A stretch of DNA of 64,000 nt from Theocolax elegans (GCA_026168455.1 CM047429.1:33959577-34023576), one strand, 5' to 3'; numbered from the stretch's first letter, positions 32,653 to 45,743 are shown. Made by a program: numbers and translations. The notes: generated by a model from the sequence alone, not told the origin.

Positions 32653-32953
32653 ATTGCCTCTCTCTCCGTCTATCTCTCATTCTCTCTCTCTCTCTATCTC
32701 TCATTGCCTCTCTCTCTGTATCTCTCATTCTCTCCCTCTCTATTTCTCATTCTCTCTCTCTATCTCTCATTCTCTCTCTCTCTACCTCTCATTCTCTCTC
32801 TCTCTCTATTTCTCTCTCTCATTCTCTCTCTTTCTCTATCATTTTCACTCTCTGCCGATCTGTCTCTCTATCTTTCCCTCTCACTGTCTCTTTCGCTCTT
32901 TCTCATTCAGTCTCACGCCAAGATGATGTTTGTCGGACGGACGGACGGACGGA
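32501..32953. repeat. CT-rich minisatellite and (GGAC)n
   Basis: Units of about 60 bp contain TCTCATTGCCTCTCTCTC and TCTATCTCTCATTC. The block ends with a GGACGGACGGAC tract at 32936-32954. The S/L-rich ORFs here are translations of the repeat. Confidence 0.85.
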
Positions 32954-35274
32954 CATTATAATTTATCGTTTTTTTTTAATATAGCTTAATAATTATAATA
33001 ATTTTTTTGTCAGTAATATGAAGCATTAACTTATGTAACACATATTTATCATAAAATATATATGTTTTAAGTATTTTTCGCAAGAATTAGGGAGTTTTTA
33101 CAAAATAGCTCAAAAAGATAACTTTAATATAATGTAGATTTTATAATTTAATTTACTTTAGTAGTGTTTTGAATGATAGTAAGTAGGGCTAATTACGTGT
33201 TGTTCAAATTCGTCAATTTTACAAGTTTTGTTTAATCACGTATTCGATCACGATATTATACCGTCTGAAACTTTCACGTAAGTTATTTACATAATTTTGT
33301 ATGTATTTTATTTTAACATAAAAATCATACGTATGTCGTACGCATCATGGACATCCAGATATTATTCAAAGCTCCATATAATAGATCTCAAAACCGAATT
33401 CGTATAAACGTGCGAAAGTTATGTTTCTTTGTAGAAAAATATAAAATGACTCAATCATGTTTTTTTCTATGTGCTGCAAATAGAATTATTAGGTTCCCAA
33501 GAGATAATAAAGCTACCTTCAAAATATCAGTCAAACTGACAAAGAAATTTTTAGATACTTGAGGATTTATAAAGGACAAAATTAGTTATTTTAATCGTTT
33601 TCCATATTTATATATGAAAATTCTTCGAAAAATTTGTTAAATGCAATAGAAATTTTTGTAAATTTTGTCGATATTAACCCCTTTTCGTCGTTTTGAATGT
33701 TTTGTACAAGTTTATCTTACCAAATTTTCTTCGGACTGCAAATTGTTCAATAGAAAAAAGTTTTGAAATTTTAATACAAACACTTTGTCCATATAAAGTT
33801 TTTATGTAGAATTTGAAGTTTTTCATTTATTACAAAAATACGTATATTATTGATCAATTAGCATTTTTTTAAGCGTTTTACCCGTTGACCTGCCCATAAT
33901 GGAAAGCGGATGCCATACTTAAAGGTAGGAAGTTGACAGCGGCGCGGGTCGGCCATGATGGAATAATAGGAGAAAGGGGAGAGGAAAGCGGAAAAAGAAG
34001 AGAGAACTACCACTAGTTGATCTGCCCTACGAAGTGACGCCGGTGTTCTTTTTGAGTTTGAGAGAATTTTGGAAGTTTTAGGATTGTTTGTTCGCGATTT
34101 CGTCTGGCGGTGAAAAATTAGCGATCATGCATTAGGGTAGCGAGTAAAGTAAATAAATAACTAATTGTTTCTATCACGCGGACTACAAAATTTATTTATA
34201 ACTTCCCTTTTCTTTTTCCTTTTGGTCGTTAATTAATAGGAAGGAATTTTGATAGTCCCGCCATTTTCCCGTCGGCGAGACAAGGATCCACGGCACAGGT
34301 GAGAGATTCGTGCACGTGCTGAGTCGGCAATATTGAGAGGACAAAAACCGAATATTAATTTTCCCATTCATTTAATAAAACAAATTTACATTGATATATT
34401 ATTATTATTTAGTAATCGTAGCGTGCGGGATTTTCTTTATTTGTAGGAAAAAACGCTACGTTACAAATTATCTTTATTTATGTAATGTAACGTATAAGTA
34501 ATCATTTTTAAATTTTGTATGCTTATTCAAGCAACATATTTGATGTCTGTAAAAGTAGTAAGCCTTTATTTTAATTATAGTTGTATTAAAATCAATAGAA
34601 AATATCTACGCGTAACGTACGAAACCAAAATAGTCATTTTGAAACGAGCACATGTTTAAATTATTAATAACAATCATTCAGCTGTAACTAATGTTCATAA
34701 AATGATACACTTTTAATATTTAATGTTTAATTTAATTAAACATGAACAACTGGATTTAAAAAATGTGTACACCAAGAGCAAACCTGAATACAGGATGAAC
34801 ACACTCCAATAAGACTACACTGTATGAAAAATTTTATCTATAGCAGCCGCCGCCAATGCTGCTTCAGATAAATTCCTGCATTGTGGTAGAAGAGGATAAG
34901 TCCCATAAGTATACGTAGTATGCACTCTGAATATGTAATTCCCAGCATATAAAGGTCGGGTGATTTTTTTGCATCGCAATGCATCTACGGTTCTTACCTG
35001 ACCGAATAAGATTACTCTGTATTTTCAGAAAATACACCCTAAGTCTCAAAACACACATTCAGGATTTTCCAATCAGTCTTATCTATAACACGCACATTCA
35101 AAAAGACTACTCTATACCTAAATTCAGAAATTTCTGAAATAGCAACGGTGGCAGCGACGAAAATTTTTTATAATAATACAATTTTCTGGAATAATAACCA
35201 TATTTTCAAATAACATATAACAAATATCATTAAGGTAATATCAAAGTGTAATATTTATCTTTTTTATTGAACAG
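32954..35274. other. non-coding DNA upstream of the Eph exon, likely intron
   Basis: No supported gene. 33460-33880 resembles the Helitron-related sequence at 60770-61130, including TTCAATAGAAAAAAGTTTTG and ATTATTGATCA. 33890-34330 is GC-richer (CGGCGCGGGTCGGCCATGATG) and might be an old element or regulatory island. The stretch ends with a pyrimidine tract and CAG acceptor at 35258-35274. Confidence 0.5.
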
Positions 35275-35539
35275 GGGTACGAATCCTTTAGCACCAGATG
35301 CAGTAGATTTAACTCAATTAACGTCAGTAAACGAGTGGTTGGCTTCCATAAAAATGTCTCGATATGCAGAGAATTTTGAAAATGCTGGAGTGGGAAGCTT
35401 GGAAGCAGTTGCACGCGTAACGGTTCAAGAATTAACAGCTCTAGGTATTACGCTTGTTGGTCATCAAAAGAAAATCATGAACAGCGTAACAGCACTTAGA
35501 GCACAAATGTCTGCATCTTCGCAAGGCTTTCTAGTTTAA
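35275..35539 (+). CDS. Eph: Eph receptor tyrosine kinase, last coding exon (SAM domain)
   Basis: An acceptor (TTTTTTATTGAACAG) precedes an 87-codon open frame ending TAA at 35537. The first base completes a codon from the previous exon. Residues about 15-75 form a SAM domain of the Eph type: VNEWLASIKMSRYAENFENA, then VQELTALGITLVGHQKKIMN, near-diagnostic for Eph receptors. The final residues GFLV make a hydrophobic C-terminus like the PDZ-binding tails of Eph proteins. Eph receptors bind membrane ephrins and guide axons and cell sorting; the SAM domain mediates protein-protein contacts. Kinase and ligand-binding exons are outside the window or unrecognised. A possible poly(A) signal AATAAA lies at 35852. 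Confidence 0.92.
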
Positions 35540-35880
35540 TCGGTTTTGCATCGCCAATGCAAAAAACTGAATTGTTTATATCACTTTGTTTATATTGTAA
35601 ACTTATAAATTTTTTATAGTGATGATACAAACATCGTCATGTCTTAACTTGATATAAAAAACATTATTTGAATTTAACTGAGTACGTATAGCCAAAATAC
35701 ATACATAAATTTAATAAATGTTATACGTAAATTCTAAAATAATTAGGAATATATGATTATATAAAATAATATTTTGAGTAGAAAGGGCTCGACTCATATA
35801 CTCAGTAAATTATTGTGATGAGTGCAGTAACCGCTTATCTATTTATGTATAAATAAATAAATTTCTACAAATTGAGTTTG
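35540..35880 (+). other. 3' UTR of the Eph gene
   Basis: AT-rich sequence after the stop, with overlapping AATAAATAAATAAA at 35850-35862 as likely polyadenylation signals. The 3' end is inferred. Confidence 0.6.
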
Positions 35881-36710
35881 AGTGATCGGCTGTGTTTTGA
35901 TTGTAAAAATGTGCTATACGATGAAAATGTTATTTTCGCCTGTAGGTTTACATTAAAAACTGTATGAATGCGTCCTTTCTGACAATTTTTGGCAAAATAC
36001 TTCAAATATTCGTATGTGAATGAGCACACAAGTATATGTATAAGTGTATAAATGCGAACAAGTACATAATCTTTATTCAAACAAAAATGTGCCAATGTAA
36101 AAGTAAAACAATGAATGATAAATTATGTTTTGTGAGTAATATAGATATTATGAATAAGATACTTGAAAACGTAAATTAGATGTTAACATACCATTAAATA
36201 AGAGTTAATGATCGAAATATTGTAGAGTTGATGTTTCAAACGCTAAGTCGTACTGATGTAATGCACATTAATATAATTTTTATAACATATAATTTTGACA
36301 GATTTATAAAAAAGATAAAGTTTATTAGATTTTGTTTTAATTAGGTTTAAAATTATTTATCTGCTTAAAGTATTGTTTTTCTTAATAATTAACTAGCGAG
36401 CCGAATCCCCCCCCCCCGCTGGTACGCACAAGTTTTTATTCTTAAATGTGTTACAATTTATGTATACGCAAAAACTATGTTTTTCTGTTTTAAGTACAAT
36501 CATTACAATAATACTACTAATTTGGAAATTAGGCGCTTCTTATTACCTGTTTACCTATAAAAAAGCTATTACAATCATAAAGTAAACAAAAGAAAAATGT
36601 TTTTTAAGTTAGAGCATTTGCAAAAAAGTATACATTTAAATTTATTATGAAACAGATGCTGTTTAGTGCAGTTTTTTTATTATTTTTATCATTTTTATGT
36701 TTTTGAGCCA
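35881..36710. other. AT-rich DNA, no gene
   Basis: No coding signal. A CTAG preceded by A at 36393, followed by a 12-C run, might be another Helitron end, but no clear hairpin is seen. Confidence 0.4.
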
Positions 36711-38215
36711 ATTCATGTTAACTGGTTGGATCAAAATTTTAAAATGCACGAATATTTGGGTACAGACTAGAAATGTTATCCAGAAGACAGAAAAATATTT
36801 TTAAGTGCTAAAGATAATTTGTTTAAGGTGATATGAGACTAAAAAATTGAAATTCTTATTTATTTTTTAATTAACGATAGGTTGATTTTTTCGAAAAATC
36901 TCTCTGTAACGCTAATTTGCTTTGAATAGTATGTAAGAGTTATTTCAAAATTTTTGATCACTAAATGATCGAGATTTTTGTGCATCCGTAAGGATCAATT
37001 TTTCACCTAATCATTATCGACGAAATGTGGTTATTAATTTTTAAATAATTTATAATTATTTATGCAATTCTGTGCGTGAAGTAAATGCATGAAGCGGTTT
37101 TTTCCGTGTGTGAAGTACTACTTCACACACACTTGTTACTTTACGCACTACTCTCTACTTCACGCACAGATTTTTAATTAACGCTCCAAGTGACGCCTCG
37201 CTTTATAGTTCACACACTACCAAATAAGAAAAATGTGGTGGAGATGTAGCAGTTTACGTAAAGTCTTATCAATCAATCCTTTATCATTTATTATTATCAT
37301 ACTCATCATGTTTATTACTTTCTTAATTACTTATATTTATTACTTTCTTACATAATTAATACATTAATCATTTATTTTTATTATTTTTTTAATTTATAAA
37401 AGTATTTTTTATGGGGGGGGGGGGCTCCGCACCCCTTGCACCCCCACCAGGGCTGCCACCCTTGACCTGCTACCCCCTCCAGCTGGCTTACTTGCTTTCT
37501 GGTTTGCACTAACTTCGCGCACTTATTGCATAAAATGTTGTATGCAACTTGTGCGTGCCCTTCACATACTCGTGGGAACTACTTGTGTGTGAAGTGTTAC
37601 TTCACGCACTTGTTGCATAAACTACTATTATTTTTAAAAAATCAGTGTCAGCTTCTTCTATATTACTCAATTGTCACGCATGAATTTTTCTAGATATTTA
37701 GTTCGAAAATTGCAGAAAATTTTTGGGTTTTTAAAAACAGAGCCCTGTAATTTGGCTATCACGTCTTCTTAAAAGTTATTTTAATCTTAAAAAGTGAGTT
37801 ATTTCCCTTTTTTCTAACAATAGCTGACTTTACAACTATTTATCTCAAAATCTATCAACTTTTACTATATAACATTATATGTAACATTGGTTGTTGGTCT
37901 CTAGAACTTATCCTTTCAGGTTAGAATTATTAATCTCAAAGACGATTACTTATGAAGTACAAGTCATCATTGATGTTTAAAATAAGGCGACCACACCACT
38001 GTCGAATTTTTTATCCAACAGTCTGAAAAAAAGCTTGAGGTAATACCTTTCTAATCGTCTGTAGCTTGTAATTGGCTTGTAAGTCTATCAAAAGTTATGG
38101 TATTTTAAAAAATTACAAAAAATTATTAAAAATTTACGTGTTAAATTCCATTTAAATTTATAATTCGGTGCATTTTCAAATTTTGATCCAACTAGTTGAC
38201 GTGTACTGGCCCGTA
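36711..38215. mobile_element. diverged fold-back element with an internal insertion
   Basis: The left part (GGATCAAAATTTTAAAATGC) and the right part (TTTTCAAATTTTGATCCAAC) are inverted ends. The body at 37755-38100 matches the element at 51422-52414, including ATCTATCAACTTTTACTATA. About 900 bp (36845-37755) is inserted. It includes a GTGTGAAGTA-centred palindrome and a G/C run at 37415, and its first part resembles the upstream region of Helitron copy 1 (14340-14530). Confidence 0.6.
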
Positions 38216-38440
38216 TATTTAAAAAAAACTATTTGATCATAAAATATCCAATAGGAAAAAGTTTTATAATTTTAAGACGAACATTTCATGTAAAATTGCA
38301 TAAAATGAAACCCTTTACTTAATTGTCCAATCATTAGGAAGATATCGTAAAAGTGTAGTTAAATCAGTTAAAAAGTTACGAAAAACGTACATGCTGTAAA
38401 GTAAAGTTACATACTCTTAAGTATATGAAGCTATACCTTA
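38216..38440. other. AT-rich spacer
   Basis: Contains a diverged relative of the AATAGGAAAAAGTTTT phrase shared with 33745 and 60790. No gene is seen. Confidence 0.4.
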
Positions 38441-39120
38441 TAACGAGCACGAGTGCCGATCGGAAAAGGTCGTACACGATCGAAAAGCCCGCGAGCAAGC
38501 GGTGTAAGGACTAATTATGATCTGAGGCACGAGCTTGCTGAGAAGAGAAGTGAGATTACGCGAGTCATTATAAATCACTTTTTCTTGTGAATATGTGATG
38601 AATAGGATAATTCTCGGTGAGGAGTAACGCCCGGACTCTAGAGTTCGTGCCGCGATGAGTATTGTGCTGTCCTGTTGAAGTGAGCGTCTAGTGTTTCGTG
38701 CATAGCTCCAGCGACTCCCCAGGAACCCTGCGAGGAATGCGAAGTTGCCAAGTATGAGAGAGCGCGACAAAGAAGAAATACATCGAATTCAAGCTCGCCA
38801 CCGAAAGGTATTAATAGGTACGTGGTGCATCACTCGCAAGCCACCAAAGCCCTAAATATAGCTTTCTTTACGGCTACTAAAATTGATTATTCGTTGATCT
38901 CGCCTGCGCGCGACGGCGAGGAAATCGACGCGGGATCGCGATTGCGTACTCGTCGCGGGTTTTCTTATTTTGTTGTTTGTTGATTAACATTCTTCGTTAT
39001 TTCTTTTTTCTTTTCTTAAGTAATAAATAGTTCCTTTTTAATAATTAATCGATAGTGCACGAGTCCGATTATTATTTTTTTGTGATTCGTTATTCAAAAT
39101 GTTACATTCTTTTCGATGGT
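38441..39120 (+). other. GC-rich segment, possible promoter and first exon
   Basis: An abrupt rise in GC and CpG relative to its flanks. At 38754 an ATG opens MRERDKEEIHRIQARHRK, and the next bases AAG/GTATTA could be a donor. A CpG-rich stretch continues to about 38950. No family is recognised. It could instead be an LTR or old element; a conserved host exon is only a possibility. Confidence 0.25.
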
Positions 39121-39279
39121 GAAAATGTAAGGCATTTTTCTGTAACTATCATGGCTAAAAATAAGCAATTAAATTTACAACTATAAATTTACCAATGCAA
39201 TGGTAGAATGTTGATGATATACCCAGTCAATCATGAATAGATAATTCGATTACTGCTGTACTCCAAAGCAACCTTAATG

Positions 39280-40440
39280 GTAGCAGGTTAGCTCATGAAA
39301 TTAAGTGCAGAGGTTATCCTTGTTAGTGAAACATACAGAGACCAAGACTCATTGATATGGTACGTTAACAATACCCGTTCCACTGCGCTGTGGTTCGGGG
39401 GAGGGGAGGGGGCACTGCGTCGCATGTAACGAATCACAGGATAGGCGATGATTATGTATGGGAAAAAGCAGCTGACATTTTACATATCAACGTATAATTC
39501 ATCTCGAATTGCAGAGCCGCAGACTTTGAACGGAAAGTGGCGGCACTAGAGAATGCCCTAAGGAGACTCTCCGGCGTTATTATACTCTTATACTTGCATG
39601 GGAAGTAAACGCAAGAGCAATTGATTAGGGTATGACCACAACGAACAAACGTGGACGGTTGCTGTTAGAAATCGCCGCAAGGCTAGATCTAATAGTAGCA
39701 AATACTGGACAAGTTATGACGTACAGGAGATCTGGATATGATGCATCTATTCCGGACATGTCTTGTGACAAATATACTACTCCCGAGAGTCGGGTGATGG
39801 CGGGTGTTCGGGAGTTATGCGGCAAGCGACCACTAGTACATCATTTTCGACTTGAAGGAGAGGTCGTGGATTCAACAGAGAAATATTCTATCTTTCATAG
39901 AATGGAACTTGACAAAATTTGACATGCACAGACTGACGAAACAACTGAACCTTGAACCTTACCCGATTACGGTACTCCCCCGGGACATGATGGGTAAAGT
40001 AAAGGCTGAAAGGCTAGCGAAAGGAACAAAGGATCTCATCGTTCGTCTTTGTGATGCATCTGTCAGGAAGACGGAGGAAATGTAATAAAGACCGGTGCGC
40101 TGGTGGACTGAAGAAATCACGGACCTATGACGTGACTACTTAAAATTACGACTAGGGGCTCAGCGAGGCCATAGCAGTTCTGACCAATATCGAGCAATGT
40201 ACAAAATGTTGACGATAACAAATGTTGAAATGTTTAAAGACAAATGTTGTACGAAATTAATTGATGAGGTGGATTTGGACCCTTAGGGAGTAGTAACAAG
40301 ATCGTCACCTGCAATCTAAGACGTACTGGTCCACCCGTCATCAGAGACGAAACTACGATGGATAGAATCGTAAAAGACAAACAGACAAGACAGACACGAA
40401 TGACATAAGACATGCCAACCGACCCGAATGCGGATAAAAC
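39280..40440 (+). pseudogene. R1-clade LINE remnant (endonuclease region)
   Basis: A decayed + strand copy unrelated in detail to the intact R1-clade element. Recognisable pieces are VNARAID, TTNKRGRLLLEIAARLDLIV, NTGQVMTYRRSG, ASIPD and, further on, WWTEEITDL, DEVDLDP and LRRTGPPVIRDET. These correspond to the end of the endonuclease domain and the linker before RT. Stops and frameshifts are frequent and the RT is absent. Confidence 0.75.
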
Positions 40441-41194
40441 AGTTGGATATTACAACCCTCTGCTCCTTGGCTGGTGGTTTCTGCTAACCGACGATCAGAG
40501 GGTTAAGGGTTTAGTTGCCTGGTCGACTGCGAATGTTTCTGCCGCGATGGATTTCCGCAGGATGCCTCTGTCGGCCCAAACTGATGCAGAAAATTTGGCC
40601 AGCACGCGGACGGAGGAAGGCTTTCATTGTTAAGGGATGTTTGTGAAAATTGCTTGACGATCAACGAACAAATGACTTCTTGTTTACTCGTCACTAAGAA
40701 ATTTTTCTTAACGCTGATGCGTAAGTCTAACCCTCAATGTCGACTTGGAATGGCGTGCTACGACGACTTTAATGAAGAGGATGAAATTTACCATGGACCT
40801 TGGAATCTTTTGTGTATGATAAAAATATGTATGCATTTTCTTTCAGATGAAAAACGAATAATATTAAATTATTTTTAACTTGATTCTTTTACAAAATCTT
40901 ATAATCACGTCATACGCCACTGGCGCCCAAATCATAATCAACATAAAAAATTATTACTCCTTTTATTTGATTGTTTATCTCGCCTTTGACGCCACGTCCT
41001 AATCCTCAGTGTGACTGTTACATTTGCGCCTAACGTAGTTTTTCATATCGATTCAACGTGCTCGACGGAACCTAAAATGGCGTCCTAACATTCCCTGACC
41101 GATATTAAAACTAACGGGATTAATTTTCGGCATTCAATTAATACTATTTTAATTGAATTTATAATAAATAATTATGAAGCAATTTAATTTAATA
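40441..41194. other. unidentified DNA, no supported gene
   Basis: 40441-40640 has an open frame on both strands of about 60-70 codons without a recognisable domain; it may be further LINE debris. The rest is AT-rich. It ends at a Helitron terminus. Confidence 0.4.
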
Positions 41195-41929
41195 CTAGCC
41201 ATATTACCTCGGTCGCTAACGCTCCCTCGGTTGAATCACATTTTTGAGGCTAGACGTTGATTATAAAGTGTAGTCTTAAATTTATTATTAGTTTATAACA
41301 AATAAATTTTAAACGTTTTTGATACAATTATTTTATTTTATTTTCAAACCAATTTTTTTCATGTGCTTTAAACTATTAATTAAAATTTGTTGTTATATTA
41401 TTAAAACAAATAAAAATAAATTATAAAATTTTTTTATTTTAAAAAATGTATACAATTTATTCCTTTTACTCATCATGATATTTAACTATAACAGTTTATT
41501 TTCAAATGTTGGTTTGTATTATTTTCTCTCTGCATTTACAGGCTTGAGACTGTCATATAATGAACGTAAATATAATGTGTATTAAAAGTTTCAAATATTT
41601 GATTTTCTAACATATATATATTTCAAAATTATGTATGGTATAATTCGTAAATATTTTAACATTGATAAAAATATACGTTCCAATATGGCTGCATTAAAAA
41701 TAAAATAAATAATATAATATGGCATCTGGTATATTCGTATTTATTTTATATATTTTGTAATTTTTTGTTTCATTAATATCTAAACAAAGTTCTAAAATAA
41801 TATCACTTTTTGCAGATAATGTATTCTAACAAGTATTATCAAAATATTTTAACTGATATTTAATTAATGCTATATTAGACAATTAATTATTTTAAAATTT
41901 GTATATTTTATAAATAATTTTGTCAATAA

Positions 41930-42370
41930 AATGTCATTGATGCAGACAATGAATTTTAAATTTGTTTATTTCTTCAGTATTTTAGTAAAAAAATGTCGCT
42001 TAATGCAAACAATGAATTTTAAATTTGTTATTTCTTCAGTATTTTAGTAAAAAAATGTCGTTTGATGCAGCCAAAGAATTTTAAATTTGTTTATTTCTTC
42101 AGTATTTTAGTAAAAAAATGTCGCTTGATGTAGACAATAAATTTTTAATTTGTTTATTTCTTCAGTATTTTGTAAAAAAATATCGTTTGATGCAGACAAT
42201 GAATTTTAAATTTGTTTATTTCTTCAGTATTTTAGTAAAAAAATGTCGCTTGATGCAGACAGTTGATTATTTTAAAATTTATATAATTCATAAATAATTT
42301 TGCCAATAAAATGTCGCTTAATGCAGACAACTAATATTTTAATATTTGTTTATTTGTTAAGTAATGATAT
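41930..42370. repeat. 61-bp minisatellite in the Helitron tail
   Basis: About seven units share GATGCAGACAATGAATTTTA and TTTCTTCAGTATTTTAGTAA. The last units are diverged. Confidence 0.8.
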
Positions 42371-42634
42371 ATTGAAATGTTGCTTGATGTAAATAATGTA
42401 TACTTGAAAAATATTCTTTATTATACGTAATTTTATCTACAAATTTTGTCTGATGCTTATATCTTATTATTTTATAATTCGTTTGCCTAATAAGTCGACC
42501 TTAAATTGATTTTTAAAAATAAAAAAAAAACTATTTAAGTATCAAACACTTCAGAAAAAACTATATTCGTTGTATATATTATTACATTATTATTTAAATT
42601 ACTCTCATTTATATTAAGTATATCTCCTTCTGTA

Positions 42635-44473
42635 TTAGTGGGTATCATTGACGATTTCGAAAATTTTATTTTTGATTTTTTCATCTGTAACTCTTGATAA
42701 TGCAACATATAATTGACCATGACTAAATACAGGTCTTGGTAAATATAGACCTACTTTTTTAAATGATTGACCTTGTGCTTTATTTATGGTCATAGCGAAA
42801 CTTGGTCTAATAGGAAATTGTCGTCTAACCATATCGAAAGGTATATCATCCTTTGATGGACATAAATCTATTCTTGGAATCATCACAATTTGTCCTGAAT
42901 TTTGACCTGTTATAATTTCTCCATATATAGTGTACTGTTTTAATTCTGTAATCATGAGCCTGGTACCATTACATAAACCTCCATCTAAATGCAAATTCCT
43001 AAGTAACATAACGATCATTCCTTTTTTTAATACTAATTTATGCGGTGGTAAACCATTTGGTATTAATGAATTTATAAAATCTATTGTTATTGTTTCATCC
43101 AACTTATTATTTTCATCATTAGTAATACTATCAATGCTTAAATATATCTTACCGTCACCTTCAATTCTTTCAATTATTTCGTTATTAATCGCTAAAACAT
43201 CACTATTTATAGGTGAAAGAATTACTTTGTCTTTAAGAGTATGTAAATCATCAATATTTATTTTATTACCAAAAATATCATCTATCAAATTAGTAAATGT
43301 AATAAATTCTGAAGGAATTTTTATAACGTTATTATCAATTTCAAATTTTGTAATATTTTAATTTTCTCCAATATTTAATAACCACGTTTTAAACATACTG
43401 TTTGAATTGACCAATCTTAAATTATTATTTAATGTAAGTTTTTGAAATAATTGCCATAAAGAACTACTTTTTACACATGATTCTAATATTTGAGTTCTAT
43501 TTCCGTATCGAACTATAGGAAGTGTTTGTCGAAAATCGCCAGATGTTACTAATATTTTACCACCAAACGGTTTATTATTTCGACATAAATCTCTGAAAAA
43601 AATATCTATAGCTTCTAATGCATATTTACAAGTCATCGATATTTCATCCCAAATTATTAATTTAATATTTTTTAAAATTTGACCTATTTGTGAATGTGGT
43701 GATACGTTGCATGTTGATTGTTCGTTTAAATTAAGTCGTATTTTAAATGTTGAAAGGATAGTTTTACCACCTACTAATAAATTTGCTGCAATACTTGTCC
43801 AAGCAACTGCTAACTCTGGTATTTTGTTTAATTTCACAAATTTTATAATAGCATTTAATAAATAACTTTTTCCACTAACATCAGGATCATCTATAAAATA
43901 TAAATTTTCTTTTTTATTATCGTAAACTGCTTCCACTATTGTATCAAATATTGTTTTTTGTTCCAATGTTAAAGATTTTAACAATATTTCTATGTCATTA
44001 TCTTCATTTGCAATAATATCATTATAAAACATATCATTGTGATTTTCATTATCAATATTATCAATATTAGGTAAATTAAATTGTTGCAATGTTAAATTAT
44101 GTTTTGATAAAACGTTGTCTATAATTTTTAAAGCCTTTTGTTCTCCTAAAATTTCAGGTAATTTAGGATCAAAGAAATGTTCTTTATACTTATTATAAAG
44201 TTTCAAGGCATCAAAATTGTGATCAAATGATATAATGAAAGCGAAAAGTTCACATAGTGCCTGTGGAAATTGAATATTACAATTTTCTTCTAAACATTTA
44301 TCCCATTCATTATCAGTAATGATTAAACCTCTAACTATACATGCTTCATAAAATGTATCATAAACAACGCCTTCGTATGAGTGTATATCTTCAAAAGATT
44401 CGGCCCCACGTACATGAAGTAATAATAATCTAAGAAAAAATCGTTCTCGATCTTTAGGATTTACATGAAACAT
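42635..44473 (-). pseudogene. Pif1-like Helitron helicase with one in-frame stop (copy 3)
   Basis: A minus-strand frame of about 610 codons interrupted only by a TAA at about 43358-43360, after WLLNIGEN; the same frame resumes and ends near 42635. Motifs: a degraded Walker A (DDPDVSGKSYL, where other copies have DGPGGSGKS), AWTSIAANLL, WDEISM, SGDFRQTLP and, at the C-terminus, FAMTINKAQGQSF and LYVALSRVT. This is a diverged lineage compared with copies 1 and 2. The Walker A change and the stop make it inactive. The HUH Rep domain is absent. Confidence 0.85.
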
Positions 44474-45743
44474 TCTGACTAGAATGGGTTTATTAAACTT
44501 TTTTCGCTTACATACTTTTACTTACTTACTTTTTTTACCTTTTATTTACTTTTTTTTACTTATTTTTTTTACTATTTTTTACTTACTTACTTTTTTGCAT
44601 ACTTTACATAAAAAAAATTAAGTGTACATGCCGTTCTGCATAAATGTGCAAAAAATATTGTCACTTCCTGGAGAGGATGCATAAATTTGCAAAAAGTATT
44701 CTCACTTCCTGAAGACGATGTCCAGGTGGTCAGGGTAATCTCCAGGTTATTCTGACATTGTCCGCAGGGAAGTCTACATGCCTTTATGCTTAAATTTGCA
44801 AAAAATATTGTCACTTCCTGAAGACGATATCCAGGTGGTCAGGGTAACCTTCAGGTTATCCTGTCATCCTCCACAGAAAAGTCTACATGCCGTTCTGCAT
44901 AAATTTGCAAAAAATATTTTCACTTCCTGGAGATGATGTCCAGGTGGTCAGGGTGACCCCATCCCTATCCCTCCACCCTCACCCTCACCCTGACCTCTTC
45001 ACCATAACACACTTACCCTTATACACATGGATATATATAACACATAATAAAAAGACGCCCAATGGTGAATGTCGGACGCCGGACACCGGACGCCGGACGC
45101 CGGACACTTTTGAGGAAAAATTTTAATTATAATAAGATAAATTTTTTATATCTAGCAGCAGCAGTGTTTAATACTTATAAAGGTTACATTAGCCATTTTT
45201 CTTGATTCGTCCAAATCAGTAATAATTTAGATATGTATTGTCTTACATCTAGCAGCAGCAATTTTTCAATTAAAATAAATGTTTAAATGTCAAGTGTGAC
45301 GTATTAAAGAAAATTCTATAGCCATTTAAGCCGTAGTCATTGTTCTCTCCCCCCCCCCGCCTGAAGCACACATACGGGAAAGAGGAAGAAGCCGTGCGGC
45401 AATATTTTCGGCCATCTTTAATTCGCTAACATATGGCAAATATATAGCCACGTAGTATTTCAAGATTAATATTGTTTAAACAATAAATTTAATATTTTAA
45501 ATACTTTATAAAGTTTTTACATGTATAATATTACGCATTATAACTTTTTTTATGTTTACTGTAGAATACAGTCCGTGAATGGATAAAAATATTTTCTTAA
45601 AATTAAAATAATCACCTTTAATAATTTAGCTGATAATAGTAGCAAGTTATTAAAATTTTGTAATATTTATCTACGCAACTGTGACTATAAATAACACATA
45701 TATTTTTATAATAATTTCTAACGTATATATATATGTATATATA
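44474..45743. repeat. simple repeats and a 109-bp tandem repeat
   Basis: 44490-44600 is ACTT/TTTA-rich. 44590-44960 holds about three units with GTCTACATGCC, TTGCAAAAAATATT, TCACTTCCTG and GTCCAGGTGGTCAGGGT; the last full period is 109 bp. 45070-45115 has GGACGCCGGACACC repeats. The remainder to 45743 is AT-rich with a C run at 45350. No gene is seen. Confidence 0.7.

Larger units (their letters stand above)
41195..44473 (-). mobile_element. Helitron copy 3 (3' end, non-coding tail and helicase)
   Basis: CTAG at 41195-41198 preceded by A, then the hairpin CCTCGGTCGCTAACGCTCCC continuing TCGG, is a minus-orientation Helitron 3' end. Upstream on the element strand come about 1.3 kb of AT-rich tail with a 61-bp minisatellite, then the helicase gene. 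It is cut at 44473 by ACTT-rich simple sequence, so Rep is missing. Confidence 0.75.

Noticed and set aside
32392..32984. L/S-rich ORFs
   Set aside because: CT microsatellite translation.
36393..36425. Eighth Helitron terminus
   Set aside because: CTAG next to T (in minus orientation) is present, but no convincing hairpin precedes it, only a C run.
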